Shown here: in pieces, positions 18,452 through 28,108 of the stretch
Position numbering within the stretch: position 1 is the stretch's first letter
Layout: each line of letters opens with the position of its first letter
NCBI GenBank assembly: GCA_049587715.1
Contig: JBAVEL010000186.1
Location: forward strand, 16,881 to 80,880
Direction: 5' to 3'
DNA: 64,000 nt
Source: JBAVEL01 sp049587715
Lineage (GTDB): Bacteria > Bacteroidota > Ignavibacteria > UBA10030 > UBA6906
Notes under the pieces: model-generated
The model's input: the letters and a program-made list of their open reading frames with translations, nothing else
Databases searched by the model: none
Told to the model about the DNA's origin: nothing
Position numbers and translations under genes: made by a program

Positions 18452-20457
18452 GGCCGCGCCTTTCCTTTGTGCTCCAGCAGACGTCGGGCAGGGGCAAAAG
18501 AGGGATCCGCCCGGAGGACCTCCTCCAGCACGGTCCGGGCCTCCGCCTCCTGCCCGCTCCGGCGGAGGGCGACTGCAAGGAGATACCCTGTTTCCGATCT
18601 CTCCTGCTTCCGTGCAGCCAGGGGGAGGGCCGATCGCAGGTACCGGGCGGCCGAGGGCAGGTCCTGCTGTTCCAGGGCAATCCCCCCCAGCATCCGCAGG
18701 GCCGTGAACGTCTTTTCCAGGCCGAGGGACCTCTCGTAGGCCTCGCGTGCGTGCTCCAGTCTTCGCTCCTGGACGTAGACCTCGCCCAGGAGGAGATAGG
18801 GAGAGACATTGAAGGGGAATTGGTCCATGAGAACCAGGTACTCCCGGGCCGCCTTTTCCCACTCCCCCGATCGACGGTAGTGTTCCGCCATGCGCACATG
18901 GGCCCTCTCCCAGGTGAGAGCCCCCCGCACCGCTGATTCACCGATCTGAGCCAGCGCGTCCTGTGCCGGGGGAGGAGGGGCAGGGCGACCCGGCGGAACA
19001 AAGGGCCAACCCGAGGTGAGGAGCCGGATGCGGCGCCGGGCGCACCACTCGTCCAGCTCGGTCACGGCCCTGCGTTCCCAGAGCCCGTTCTCGGGTATGG
19101 TGTCCCGTTTCGCCCAGACCGCCTCGTTCTCCACGAGACCCAGCGACCTCACCGCACGGGCGAATTCGCTCCCCATCAGGAAGTAACCCCGGAGCGTGGG
19201 GTGGAGGTGTTCCAGAATCAGCTCGCGTCCCACGATGGAATCGGGCGAGGCGGCGGCAAAGGCCTGCTCCATGTCAACCACATGCACACCGGGTGCGCGC
19301 CGGCGGAGAAGGGCCTGGTTGAAGCCGGAACTCTGGCGGAAGCGGAGGAGGTCCAGATCCCGCGCCCTCACGTATTCGGTGCGCGCCTCGGGTATCCGGC
19401 CAAGGGAATCGAGGGCACAGGCCGCCAGAAACCGCGCTCCGGCGTGCGTGCTGTCGATGTTCCGTGCCGCGCGGAAACAATCGAGGGCGCTCTCGGGAGA
19501 CGACTCCAGAAGGCGCATGAGCCCTTCGTTCAGCAGGTCGTCGAACCGGTCCTGCATGGTGCCGGAGAGGCCGGCCCGCCGTCCCGAAACAAAGGGGGGT
19601 TGGTGCCGGATATTGGATACCTGCGTGGAGAGGATGACGGGAATGCCGCTCTCCCGGCAGAGTGCAATGATGCGGTCGGTGTTCTCCAGGTAGATGGAGA
19701 GGGCCTCCTCGTAGAGGGGACCGCCGAGGGGCACCTCCTGCCCCCGGGCAAGCCGTTCCATCATGGTTCCCCCGCCCTCCCCAGTGCCTCCGCCTTCTCC
19801 CAGGCGCCCGAGCCCTCCGTAGAGATCCCGGGCGAGTTGAAACACCTTCCAGTGCACCAGCCGCAGATAGAGACGGGTCAACAAAGCCGAGCGTCCCCCC
19901 GACTCCCGCGATGCGGCTCCCAGGGCGCCGTAGAACTCGTTGTGTCCGTCGTAGACGATCACCAGATCCGGTTCCCAGGGGAAGATCTCGTCGGCGATGT
20001 CGGCAGCGGTGACGCTGTTGGTGGCTGTCATGCCCAGGTTGATGGTCTCGATTGTCTTCTCGGGGAAGAGCGCCCTCAACCGCGTCCGCAGAAAGGTGGC
20101 GAAGGAGCCCCCGTAGCCGTAGGGGTACCCCACCGTTGTGGATCCCCCGAGGAAGAAGATGCGGAATGTCCCGGGGGCCTTGGCGGAGGGGAAAAAGTCG
20201 TGGGACGTGGTGGGGGTGAAGTCCACGCGCGAGAAGTAGCGGGCCTTCACATCGGGATTCATCACGCGGAAGTCCCTGCCGCCGGTCTGCTCCGCACGGA
20301 ACAGCTCCAGGTCCGGTCCGTAGCCGGCAATGCGAAGGACGGTTTCCGCCAGCACGAGCAGCAGCAGGGGGAAGACGAGCGTGAAGACGAGGTACGCCCG
20401 TGCGCGGGTGCGCGGGATGGGGTGGGAGGAGCTCCTGGTGCGGCTCTCTCTCTTCAT
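18448..20457 (-). CDS. SGNH/GDSL-hydrolase-like membrane-anchored protein with C-terminal TPR region (copy 1)
   Basis: 669-residue protein starting at the ATG at 20457 (MKRESRTRSSSHPIPRTRAR), 59 bp after a good promoter; the longer open frame upstream runs through that promoter and is rejected. It has an N-terminal membrane helix (YLVFTLVFPLLLLVLAETVL) and SGNH blocks: Ser in FLGGSTTVGYPYGYG, Gly in NLGMTATNS, Asn in YDGHNEFYGALG and His in ILEHLHPTLRGYF. TPR-like repeats follow (AREYLVLMDQFPFNVSPYLL, EHAREAYERSLGLEKTFTAL). It overlaps the next copy by 4 bp. The two share architecture throughout, so they arose by duplication. Role unknown; it may modify surface polysaccharide. Confidence 0.78.
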   Translation of the reverse strand: MKRESRTRSSSHPIPRTRARAYLVFTLVFPLLLLVLAETVLRIAGYGPDLELFRAEQTGGRDFRVMNPDVKARYFSRVDFTPTTSHDFFPSAKAPGTFRIFFLGGSTTVGYPYGYGGSFATFLRTRLRALFPEKTIETINLGMTATNSVTAADIADEIFPWEPDLVIVYDGHNEFYGALGAASRESGGRSALLTRLYLRLVHWKVFQLARDLYGGLGRLGEGGGTGEGGGTMMERLARGQEVPLGGPLYEEALSIYLENTDRIIALCRESGIPVILSTQVSNIRHQPPFVSGRRAGLSGTMQDRFDDLLNEGLMRLLESSPESALDCFRAARNIDSTHAGARFLAACALDSLGRIPEARTEYVRARDLDLLRFRQSSGFNQALLRRRAPGVHVVDMEQAFAAASPDSIVGRELILEHLHPTLRGYFLMGSEFARAVRSLGLVENEAVWAKRDTIPENGLWERRAVTELDEWCARRRIRLLTSGWPFVPPGRPAPPPPAQDALAQIGESAVRGALTWERAHVRMAEHYRRSGEWEKAAREYLVLMDQFPFNVSPYLLLGEVYVQERRLEHAREAYERSLGLEKTFTALRMLGGIALEQQDLPSAARYLRSALPLAARKQERSETGYLLAVALRRSGQEAEARTVLEEVLRADPSFAPARRLLEHKGKARP

Positions 20458-20515
20458 GCGTGCTCCGTCTTCCGGGGTGCGGAGGGCTCCTGAAGGGCCC
20501 CTTCCGTGGAGGGTC

Positions 20516-20543
20516 AATATAGAACCTTTGGGCTGGGATTCAA
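20516..20543 (-). promoter_or_regulatory. Promoter of the SGNH-TPR pair
   Basis: On the minus strand TTGAAT (20543-20538) and TATATT (20521-20516) are 16 bp apart and end 59 bp before the ATG at 20457. Confidence 0.6.
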
Positions 20544-20561
20544 CGGAAGGGCCGCCGTTCG

Positions 20562-20590
20562 TTGATTTTCGAGCCCTTCTTTCGTATGTT
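20562..20590 (+). promoter_or_regulatory. Promoter of the GH13-GH57-malEFG operon
   Basis: TTGATT (20562-20567), a 17-bp spacer and TATGTT (20585-20590) lie back to back with the divergent SGNH promoter. The expected leader to the ATG at 20744 is about 145 nt and shows no convincing ORF. An interrupted inverted repeat (AACGG/CCGTT, 20542-20559) lies between the two promoters and could be a regulator site, with low confidence. Confidence 0.5.
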
Positions 20591-20743
20591 GGGCGTGCAC
20601 CGCGGCGCGAGAATCCGTCCCCCCGGCACCGTGCGCGCATGCGGTCGCCCCCCAGCCGAAGTTCTCCGAGAGGCATGCCTCCGCCGGCGTTGCCGGGATG
20701 GGCAGAAGGGGAAGAATTGCGAAACCGAGGAAGGAGCAAGACA

Positions 20744-23509
20744 ATGAAACGATGGATCCGCGCAGCATGGCTTCTTGCGGCGGGGTTCTGGACCCTGCAC
20801 GCCCAGGACAGCGTGGATGTTACGTTCCGGTATGCCGTGACTCCCTTCCCGACCGGGCTGGAGGTGCGCGGGGAGGCGGACAACTGGGGAAGCCCTCCCG
20901 CCTGGCTCATGCAGTACCAGGGCGGCAACCTCTGGTCGTATACCGCCCGCCTGCGCATCGGGGGACATCAGGGGGGCGGAGTCCCCGGCGGATACCAGTA
21001 CAAGTTCTGGCACAACGGCATCACGGGGAACTGGCCGAATGATCCCCTCAACCACCATGTGAATACCTCGGACAACGACAACACGGTGGTGTATGTGCGG
21101 AATCCCACCATCTATCATTTCCTTCCGAACCAGCGGAGCGGTACCGTGGGCTCGGAGTTCCCGGTGATCAGCGCGTACCTCTATCCCGCGGTGGGAAGCA
21201 CCCTGGATACCGGTTCCATCACGCTCACCATCGACGGAACCCCGTACACGGGTCTCGGGAGCGGATACAACCCGGCCGCGAAGCTCTTCAGCGTCACCTC
21301 GCCGGTCTCGCTGGCCGACGGGGGCCACTCCATGATCCTCCGGGCGGGCTCGAGCGCCGATACGGTCACCTTCATCGTGCAGGTGGGGGGGCCTCCGGTG
21401 GCTCCGCTCCCCCCCTATGCCCGGCACGGTGTGACCCTCCCGCAGCAGGCCTCGAACGATTCCACCACCTTCCGTCTGCGTGTCGGGGGAACCACCTACG
21501 TGGTGCTGCGGGTGGCCCCCCTGGGCCAGCCGGTCTCCTCCGCCCCGCCGGTGTTCATGCGGAAGAACCCCTCTTCGGATGACTGGTGGCTGAACGTGAA
21601 GCTTCCCCCCGGGACCTACGAGTACCAGTACCAGACGAGCAGCGGGGCGCTCTTCAACGACCCCTGGGGGAGACACACCGGGACGTTCGGCACCCGCTTC
21701 ACGGTGGGACCCGAAGGCCTGAGTGCGGATGACTACGTCTGGAGGAGCACCTCCTACACCCGCCCCCCCCTGGAGAAGCTGGTGATCTATGAGCTGCATG
21801 TGGGGGAGTTCGCGGGGGGATTCTACGGCCTCCCCGCGGGTCAGGCGGGTTTCCCCCAGCTGACGACCCTCCTCCCGTATCTGGATTCCCTGGGTGTGAA
21901 CGCGGTGGAGCTGATGCCCATCAACGACTTCGGTCTGGTGGGTCCATCGGGCCACAGCTGGGGGTACGACCACAACTCCCACTTCGCCCTGGAGCCCTCC
22001 TACGGCTCGCCCAGGGATTTCAAGGTCTTCGTGGACTCCGCCCACGCCAGGGGGATCGCCGTCATTGTGGATATGGTGCTGAACCACCTGAACGACACGG
22101 GTCCCCTCTGGAAGATGCAGCCGGATGTCGGTGCCAACCCGTACTTCAAGGCCTTCAACGACCTCCGCTACAACGAGGACTACTTCGAGTTGTTCAGGGA
22201 CATGGACCACTGGACCGATGAAACCCAGGAATACGTCACCGAAGCCCTGAAGATGTGGATCGACCAGTACCGGGTGGACGGCTACCGGTATGACCTGACC
22301 CAGGGAATCGGCTGGAACGTGAATGAGCCCACCCGCGGCGTCCTGGGGTGGGCCAACCGGATTGCGCAGGATTACAGCGGCGCGGTGTACCAGATTGCGG
22401 AGCACCTCCCGGAAAGCCCCGCACTCATCTACTACAGCGGCCTCACCGGAGGATGGCACGACAGCTTCCGGGATGAGATCTTCGACGAAGCGCGGTTCCG
22501 GAACACGTCTCTTCTCGATTTCGAAAACCTGATTCTGGACCTGGGGGCCTATCCGGGGAACGACACCCCTTCCCTCCCGAACCGCTATGCGAACAGGACC
22601 GAGCCGGTCAACGCGAACGTCAACCACGACGAGCAGTCCCTCATCTATGAGATGACCACCTTCCAGGGCGTGCCCCTGCCGGAGGCGCTCGTGCGCGACC
22701 GTCTCTATGCGGTCTTCATGTTCACCTCCCTCGGCATCCCGATGCTCTGGGAGGGGATGGAGCTGAGCGCCCCCCGGGGATGGCAGAACGACGGGCAGAA
22801 GCTGAGCTACAGGCCCGTGGAGTGGAATCTGCGCCCCACCGCGCGCGGACAGGAGCACCTGGGGTACTACCGGAGTCTGATCCGCCAGCGCACGCTGAAT
22901 CCCGCCCTCACGCGTGGGACCCTCCGGAAGCTTTTCCGCTACAATGCCGAGAAGGTTCTGGTGTGGGGCCTGGAAGACACCGTCTCGGGGGCGCGGGTCA
23001 TGGCCGTGGCCAATCTCAGCGGCTTCCAGCGCACCGTTGCCGGAGTTCCCTGGCTCGCTCCCGGGGCGTGGTACGACATCTGGACCCAGGCCCTTTTCCA
23101 GGTTTCCTCCGTCCCTCTGGATACCATGACGCTGGCCCCCTATACGGCCCGTGTGTACTCCACCCTGAGCGACAGCATCCTGTTGCCGGTGGCGCAGGAC
23201 CGGGCCGCCCTGCCCCGAGAGCCGGCCCTCCGGCAGAACTACCCCAATCCCTTCAACCCGTCCACCACCATCCTCTTCGACATCGCGGCCGCGGGCGGAG
23301 TGAAGCTGGAGGTGTTTACCGTCGCAGGGCGCCGTGTGCGGACGCTCCGGGATGGTGCTTTCCCGGCCGGGCGGTTTGCGGCTGTCTGGGACGGCACGAA
23401 CGACGCCGGTGAGCCCGTCTCCAGCGGGGTCTACATCTATCGCCTGACGGCGGAAGGCGGCGGGGGGTCGCCAGCGGTCCTGACGAACCGCATGGTGCTC
23501 TTGAGATGA
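20744..23509 (+). CDS. Secreted GH13 enzyme (branching-enzyme/trehalohydrolase-like) with type IX sorting domain
   Basis: 921-residue exported alpha-glucan enzyme. The ATG at 20744 follows AAGGAG (20731-20736) and a signal peptide (RAAWLLAAGFWTLHAQ). N-terminal sandwich modules include a starch-binding-like domain (VRGEADNWGSPPAW) and an E-set/CBM48 region (MRKNPSSDDWWLNVKLPPGTYEY) before the barrel (VIYELHVGEF). Catalytic residues are intact: Asp517 in VDGYRYDLTQG, Glu553 in YQIAEHLPES and Asp629 in NHDEQS; region I is VIVDMVLNHLND. The HVGEF start and CBM48 order resemble glycogen branching enzymes and trehalohydrolases, but secretion argues for extracellular starch attack. The C-terminus (QNYPNPFNPSTTILFDI to GVYIYRL to NRMVLLR) is a type IX sorting tail. 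Confidence 0.88.
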   Translation: MKRWIRAAWLLAAGFWTLHAQDSVDVTFRYAVTPFPTGLEVRGEADNWGSPPAWLMQYQGGNLWSYTARLRIGGHQGGGVPGGYQYKFWHNGITGNWPNDPLNHHVNTSDNDNTVVYVRNPTIYHFLPNQRSGTVGSEFPVISAYLYPAVGSTLDTGSITLTIDGTPYTGLGSGYNPAAKLFSVTSPVSLADGGHSMILRAGSSADTVTFIVQVGGPPVAPLPPYARHGVTLPQQASNDSTTFRLRVGGTTYVVLRVAPLGQPVSSAPPVFMRKNPSSDDWWLNVKLPPGTYEYQYQTSSGALFNDPWGRHTGTFGTRFTVGPEGLSADDYVWRSTSYTRPPLEKLVIYELHVGEFAGGFYGLPAGQAGFPQLTTLLPYLDSLGVNAVELMPINDFGLVGPSGHSWGYDHNSHFALEPSYGSPRDFKVFVDSAHARGIAVIVDMVLNHLNDTGPLWKMQPDVGANPYFKAFNDLRYNEDYFELFRDMDHWTDETQEYVTEALKMWIDQYRVDGYRYDLTQGIGWNVNEPTRGVLGWANRIAQDYSGAVYQIAEHLPESPALIYYSGLTGGWHDSFRDEIFDEARFRNTSLLDFENLILDLGAYPGNDTPSLPNRYANRTEPVNANVNHDEQSLIYEMTTFQGVPLPEALVRDRLYAVFMFTSLGIPMLWEGMELSAPRGWQNDGQKLSYRPVEWNLRPTARGQEHLGYYRSLIRQRTLNPALTRGTLRKLFRYNAEKVLVWGLEDTVSGARVMAVANLSGFQRTVAGVPWLAPGAWYDIWTQALFQVSSVPLDTMTLAPYTARVYSTLSDSILLPVAQDRAALPREPALRQNYPNPFNPSTTILFDIAAAGGVKLEVFTVAGRRVRTLRDGAFPAGRFAAVWDGTNDAGEPVSSGVYIYRLTAEGGGGSPAVLTNRMVLLR

Positions 23510-26172
23510 AACCCTCCCCGGTCGTGATGTGCCCTGGCGCGTTGCGGGCGCGCGGGGCTGCCCTTGCCGCCTTTCTTGCGATCCTGTCCTCCGGGTTCTT
23601 TCCGATCGCAGCTCAGCCGCGCCCGGCGGGGGAAGGGGTGGAGTTCTCGTTTCAGGGCTCCGGGGGGGAAACGGGCGTCTCCCTTGTGGGTGATTTCAAC
23701 GGATGGTCCGGCGACGAGGATCGCCTCACCCCCGGAGAGGGAGGAATCTGGAGAATCACCCGGACGATGCGCCCCGGGGTGTACCAGTATCTGTTTCTGG
23801 TGGACGGCCGGGAATACGTCCGGGATGCCGGCAACCCCGCCTCCGTGGAGAACTACAACGCGTCCTCCCGGAACTCGGTCTTCGTCCTTACGGAGGATTT
23901 CCGTGTGCTCTTGTCCCCCTCCCGGGACCGGCCGCTTGCCAATCCCGGGGATGTCTACCCTCCGGCCCCCGATGCGGGGACGCTCTACCTCAACATCGTG
24001 TGGCACCAGCATCAGCCCCTCTACGTCAACCCTGAAACCGACGAGCTCCGCGGTCCGTGGGTCCGCACCCATGCCACCAAGGATTACTACGACATGGCGG
24101 CGATCCTGCGGCGCTATCCGGACATCCATTGCACCATCAACCTGACGTCTTCCCTCCTGCACCAGCTTCAGGAGTACTATGTGGATCGGCTCCGGCCCTT
24201 TGTGGACGCGCGCGCATCCCGCGTGGATGCCTCGGGCTTCCTCGCTGCATGGAAGGGGAGAACGGATCCCTGGATCGACCTCGCTCTCACCCCCGCCGAG
24301 GAATTCCGGGGCGAACAGATCGACCTGCTCTACCGGAACGCCTGGAATGCCTTCGGGATCAGCGAGGTGCAGATCGGGCGCTTCCCCGCGTATGCCGGCC
24401 TGAAGAAACGGTGGGAGAGCGCGGGTGATTCCCTTGCGGTGTTCTCCGTGCAGGAGATGCGGGAGATCAAGTTCTGGTTCTATGCGGCGCATTTCGATCC
24501 CGACTTTCTCCGGGGTCCCGTGCCGCTCCCGGGAGGCGGCCTCTGCAATCTGAGCGACGTGGTGGAGGAGAGATCGGACGGCACGTTCCACGTCCGGGTG
24601 CCCGTCACGGAGGACCTGTGCAACCGGATGGTGGCCGAAGCGTGGAAGGTTATGGCAGCCGTGGTGCCGGTGCACCGGGAGCTCATGGGCGCTCCGGGGA
24701 GAATGGACGGGCAGATCGAGGTCATCACTACTCCCTTCTATCATCCGATTCTCCCTCTGGTGTACGATTCCGACCTGGCGCGCATCTGCCAGGGCGATGA
24801 CGTCCTGCCTCCCCGGTTCTCGTACCCGGCCGACGCGGACGCGCAGGTGGAGAAGGCGGTCCGGATGTACCGGTCGCTCTTCGGCGCACCCCCCCTGGGC
24901 ATGTGGCCCGGGGAGGGGGCTCTGGCCCAGGAGGTGCTTGGCATCCTGGCGCGGCACGGGATCCTCTGGACCGCCACGGACGTGAAGGTGCTCCAGCGCT
25001 CCGAGCCCTCCGGCCGGCCCAACACCACGCCGTACGGATTTTCCGCGTCCGCGGGGAGGGAAGACGGAACGGGAAAGACGGTCGCCGTGGTCTTCCGGGA
25101 TACCGATCTCTCCGACAGGATCGGGTTCAAGTACCAGAACGAAACGGGCGAGGAGGCGGCGGAGGACTTTGTCCGTTCGCTTCTCTCCATGGCGCCCCGC
25201 AGGGGAGGGGAGGACGTGCTCATCACGGTCATCCTGGACGGGGAGAACGCCTGGGAGTGGTACCGGAAGGACAACGACGGAAAGCAGTTCCTGAACGCCT
25301 TCTACAGGAAGCTGAGCGTTCTCCACGCCGGGCGGCGGATTGTCACCGTCACGACGGCCGAGTATCTGGGGGGGAATCCGGCCCGCGGAGTGCCTCCCCA
25401 CCCCCTGGAACGGCTGCCCCGCATGGACCGGCTCTGGCCCGGATCCTGGATCAACGCAAACTACGACACCTGGGTGGGGGAGCCGGAGGAGAACCGTGCC
25501 TGGGAGTACCTTCTCCGCGCGCGGCAGGATCTGGAGCTGTCGGGACTTCCGCAACCCGACCCCTCCGCCTCTCCTCCCGGGCAGGGAACCCCTGCCTGGC
25601 ACGCCTACCGGGCATGGGAGGCGATGTACGCAGCCGAGGGTTCCGACTGGTTCTGGTGGTACGGGGCGGATCAGACCGCCCCCGCGGGAGAACAGCCGTT
25701 CGATGACGCATTCCGCACGCACCTGGAGAACGTGTACCGGTTTGCCGCCCTGGCCGGGTCGGCCATCCGGTCGCCGGGCTTCGATCCCGTGATCCGGCAG
25801 GGACACCATTCCGCGCCCGGACAGGGGGCCATGGCCCGCAGCACGAGGATGGTCCGGTTCGTCTGCGATGTGCGCGCGGTGGAAGTCCCGACGGCCGTCT
25901 ACATTGTGGGGAACAGAGACGACCTGGGTGCATGGACCCCCAACGCCGTCGCCATGCGGGATGACGGCAGCGGGGGGGATGCAGTTGCGGGAGACGGCTT
26001 CTGGACCCTCGAGATATCCGTTCCCCTTGGAGAGGGGGTCGAGTACAAGTACACGAACAGCGGCGCGCGGGGACAGTGGGTCCCCGGCGAGGAATTCCCC
26101 TCCCGGCACCGGTCGGTCGTGGTTGCCCCGGGAGACGGGGTGCAGATCGTTCAGGACGTTTTCGGGAAGTAA
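23506..26172 (+). CDS. Secreted GH57 glycosidase (amylopullulanase-like) with CBM48- and CBM20-type modules
   Basis: 888-residue alpha-glucan hydrolase. The ATG at 23506 overlaps the previous stop by 4 bp and starts a signal peptide (ALAAFLAILSSGFFPIAAQ). A CBM48-like module (VSLVGDFNGWSGDEDRL) is followed by the GH57 barrel: region 1 WHQHQPLY, region 2 TINLTSSLLHQL, nucleophile Glu near residue 470 in GMWPGEGALAQEV, and acid/base Asp near residue 491 in WTATDVKVL. The last 110 residues form a CBM20-type starch-binding domain (YIVGNRDDLGAWTPNAVAM, FWTLEISVPLGEGVEYKY). The composition resembles type II pullulanases that cut both alpha-1,4 and alpha-1,6 bonds; bond specificity is inferred. No sorting tail is visible, so it is probably periplasmic. 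Confidence 0.88.
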   Translation: MKPSPVVMCPGALRARGAALAAFLAILSSGFFPIAAQPRPAGEGVEFSFQGSGGETGVSLVGDFNGWSGDEDRLTPGEGGIWRITRTMRPGVYQYLFLVDGREYVRDAGNPASVENYNASSRNSVFVLTEDFRVLLSPSRDRPLANPGDVYPPAPDAGTLYLNIVWHQHQPLYVNPETDELRGPWVRTHATKDYYDMAAILRRYPDIHCTINLTSSLLHQLQEYYVDRLRPFVDARASRVDASGFLAAWKGRTDPWIDLALTPAEEFRGEQIDLLYRNAWNAFGISEVQIGRFPAYAGLKKRWESAGDSLAVFSVQEMREIKFWFYAAHFDPDFLRGPVPLPGGGLCNLSDVVEERSDGTFHVRVPVTEDLCNRMVAEAWKVMAAVVPVHRELMGAPGRMDGQIEVITTPFYHPILPLVYDSDLARICQGDDVLPPRFSYPADADAQVEKAVRMYRSLFGAPPLGMWPGEGALAQEVLGILARHGILWTATDVKVLQRSEPSGRPNTTPYGFSASAGREDGTGKTVAVVFRDTDLSDRIGFKYQNETGEEAAEDFVRSLLSMAPRRGGEDVLITVILDGENAWEWYRKDNDGKQFLNAFYRKLSVLHAGRRIVTVTTAEYLGGNPARGVPPHPLERLPRMDRLWPGSWINANYDTWVGEPEENRAWEYLLRARQDLELSGLPQPDPSASPPGQGTPAWHAYRAWEAMYAAEGSDWFWWYGADQTAPAGEQPFDDAFRTHLENVYRFAALAGSAIRSPGFDPVIRQGHHSAPGQGAMARSTRMVRFVCDVRAVEVPTAVYIVGNRDDLGAWTPNAVAMRDDGSGGDAVAGDGFWTLEISVPLGEGVEYKYTNSGARGQWVPGEEFPSRHRSVVVAPGDGVQIVQDVFGK

Positions 26173-26173
26173 C

Positions 26174-28108
26174 ATGCCCGCTTCCGGTCTTGCGGCTCTC
26201 GAGCACGCGCTCCTATCCTCGCGGAGGGGGCGCCGACGGGGACCCGTCTACGAGGTTCCTTCCCTCTGGACTTCGCATGGGACTCCCCCCAGGCGGCTCC
26301 GGGTGGATCCCGTTCTCCACTATCTTTCCCTTGTGCGGCGGATCCGCAGGCTCCGCCCGCGTCCGCGCCCCCGGATCCCGTCGGGAGGGGAGTGGAGCCG
26401 CGACGCCGTCGTCTACAACATGTTCGTGCGGTGCACGGCGGCTTTCGATCATAACGGGAACGGACGACTCGAGACGGGGGTCCGGTCCGACGGTTTCAGG
26501 GAGACCGGAACCTTCCTGAAGGCGATCGCCATGCTTCCCTACGTCCGGTGGCTGGGGGCCGACACCGTCCATCTGCTCCCCATCACGGCCATCGGCCGGG
26601 ACGGCAACAAGGGGACCCTCGGGTCTCCGTATGCCATCCGCAATCCGTACCTTCTGGACGAGAACCTTGCGGAGCCGGCTCTGGGACTGGGTGTGGAAAC
26701 CGAGTTCAAGGCCTTCATGGAGGCGGCGCACCGCCTGGGCCTGCGGGTGGTGGTGGAGTTCGTCTTCCGCACGGCTGCGAAGGATGCAGACTGGGTGGCG
26801 GAACACCCCGAGTGGTTCTACTGGATACGCGCGGATGTCTCCGACCGGGGCGGGCACGGCGCGGATGAAACCCGCTACGGTTCCCCCCTCTTCACACCCG
26901 AGGAACTCGGATCCATCCACCGGATGGTGGGAGAGCACGCCTTCAACGCGCTGATACCCCCCCACGAGATATACCGCTCCATGTTCACCGACCCTCCCCC
27001 TGCGTCCAGCATCCGGAAGCGGGGGGATTCCTGGGTCGGAACCCTTCCGGGAGGAACCCTGGTGAAGATCCCCGGGGCGTTCGCCGATTGGCCCCCCGAC
27101 GACCACCAGCCCCCCTGGGGGGACGTGACGTACCTGCGGCTCTACGACATGCCCGGGTTCAACTACATTGCCTACAACACGATCCGCATGTACGACTCCC
27201 GGCTCGCGCAGCCGCGCAACGAAAACCGGCCCCTCTGGGACCGGATTGCCGGGATCATTCCCCATTATCAGAAGGCGTTTGGAATAGACGGTGTGATGAT
27301 CGACATGGGCCATGCCCTGCCGATGCCGTTGAAGGCGGAAATCGTGCGCGCCGCCCGGTCCGTGGACGGCGATTTCGCCTTCTGGGACGAGAACTTCTCG
27401 ATCCAGCGGAAGAGCAGGGAGGAGGGGTACAATGCCGTGTTCGGCTTTCTCTGGGCCGACCAGCACCATCCCCCGCGGGTCCGGTCGCTCTGGAGGAGGA
27501 TGGGCGAGGAGGGCTTTCCCATCCCCTTCTTTGCCACGCCCGAAAACCACAATACCCCGCGGGCAGCTTCCCGGGGCGGGGGCCTGGTGTACGCCCGCTG
27601 GGCCTGGCTGGTGAACAACTTCATACCGGCGATTCCCTTCCTGCACTCGGGTTTCGAGCTGGGAGAGACGCACCCCATCAACACGGGGCTGGACTTCACG
27701 CCCGACCAGCTCCGGAGCCTTCCTTCCGCCGGGCTCCCGTTGTTCAGCGAGCATGCTTTCCGCTGGACCCGCCGGCAGGCATTCCCCGCGTGGGTGCGGA
27801 AGGTTTCGGCCCTCCGGACAGCGTACAGGGGGCTCATCACCGATTCTGCTCCCGGCCGCTTCCGGCTGCTGCACGACCCGAACGAGAGGATCCTTGCGTT
27901 CGCCAGGGTTCCGGAGGGGGCCGGGCCCTGTCTGGCCGTGGTGACCAATATGAACTGGGAGGGAAAAGAGGCCGCCGCCACGCGGCTCGAAACCTCCAAG
28001 AAGGCGGTCCGGGACCTTCTCACGGGGAGGTCCCTGGCCGTGCAAGGGGGATGGCTGCGGAGTGAGCTTCCTCCGGGCGGCTCCATTGTTTTCGAGTTCT
28101 CCGCATGA
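26174..28108 (+). CDS. GH13 protein resembling Thermotoga maltosyltransferase, with altered catalytic residues
   Basis: 644 residues, start at the ATG 26174, one base after the GH57 stop; no signal peptide, so cytoplasmic. From memory it resembles the maltosyltransferase of Thermotoga maritima: GIDGVMIDMGHALP, NHNTPRAASR and FELGETHPINTGLDFTPDQ match that family's layout. Nucleophile Asp377 and acid/base Glu406 (FWDENF) are present. However, the usual Arg two residues before the nucleophile is Met375, and the third acid of the NHD motif is Asn460 (AAT rather than GAT/GAC). GH13 enzymes normally need both, so activity may be reduced, changed or lost. Frame and length are intact, so it is not an obvious pseudogene. 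Confidence 0.78.
   Translation: MPASGLAALEHALLSSRRGRRRGPVYEVPSLWTSHGTPPRRLRVDPVLHYLSLVRRIRRLRPRPRPRIPSGGEWSRDAVVYNMFVRCTAAFDHNGNGRLETGVRSDGFRETGTFLKAIAMLPYVRWLGADTVHLLPITAIGRDGNKGTLGSPYAIRNPYLLDENLAEPALGLGVETEFKAFMEAAHRLGLRVVVEFVFRTAAKDADWVAEHPEWFYWIRADVSDRGGHGADETRYGSPLFTPEELGSIHRMVGEHAFNALIPPHEIYRSMFTDPPPASSIRKRGDSWVGTLPGGTLVKIPGAFADWPPDDHQPPWGDVTYLRLYDMPGFNYIAYNTIRMYDSRLAQPRNENRPLWDRIAGIIPHYQKAFGIDGVMIDMGHALPMPLKAEIVRAARSVDGDFAFWDENFSIQRKSREEGYNAVFGFLWADQHHPPRVRSLWRRMGEEGFPIPFFATPENHNTPRAASRGGGLVYARWAWLVNNFIPAIPFLHSGFELGETHPINTGLDFTPDQLRSLPSAGLPLFSEHAFRWTRRQAFPAWVRKVSALRTAYRGLITDSAPGRFRLLHDPNERILAFARVPEGAGPCLAVVTNMNWEGKEAAATRLETSKKAVRDLLTGRSLAVQGGWLRSELPPGGSIVFEFSA

Noticed and set aside
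20457..20958. N-terminal extension of the SGNH-TPR protein upstream of 20457
   Set aside because: The extension runs through the divergent promoters and into the opposite operon; the ATG at 20457 starts a typical membrane-anchor N-terminus.
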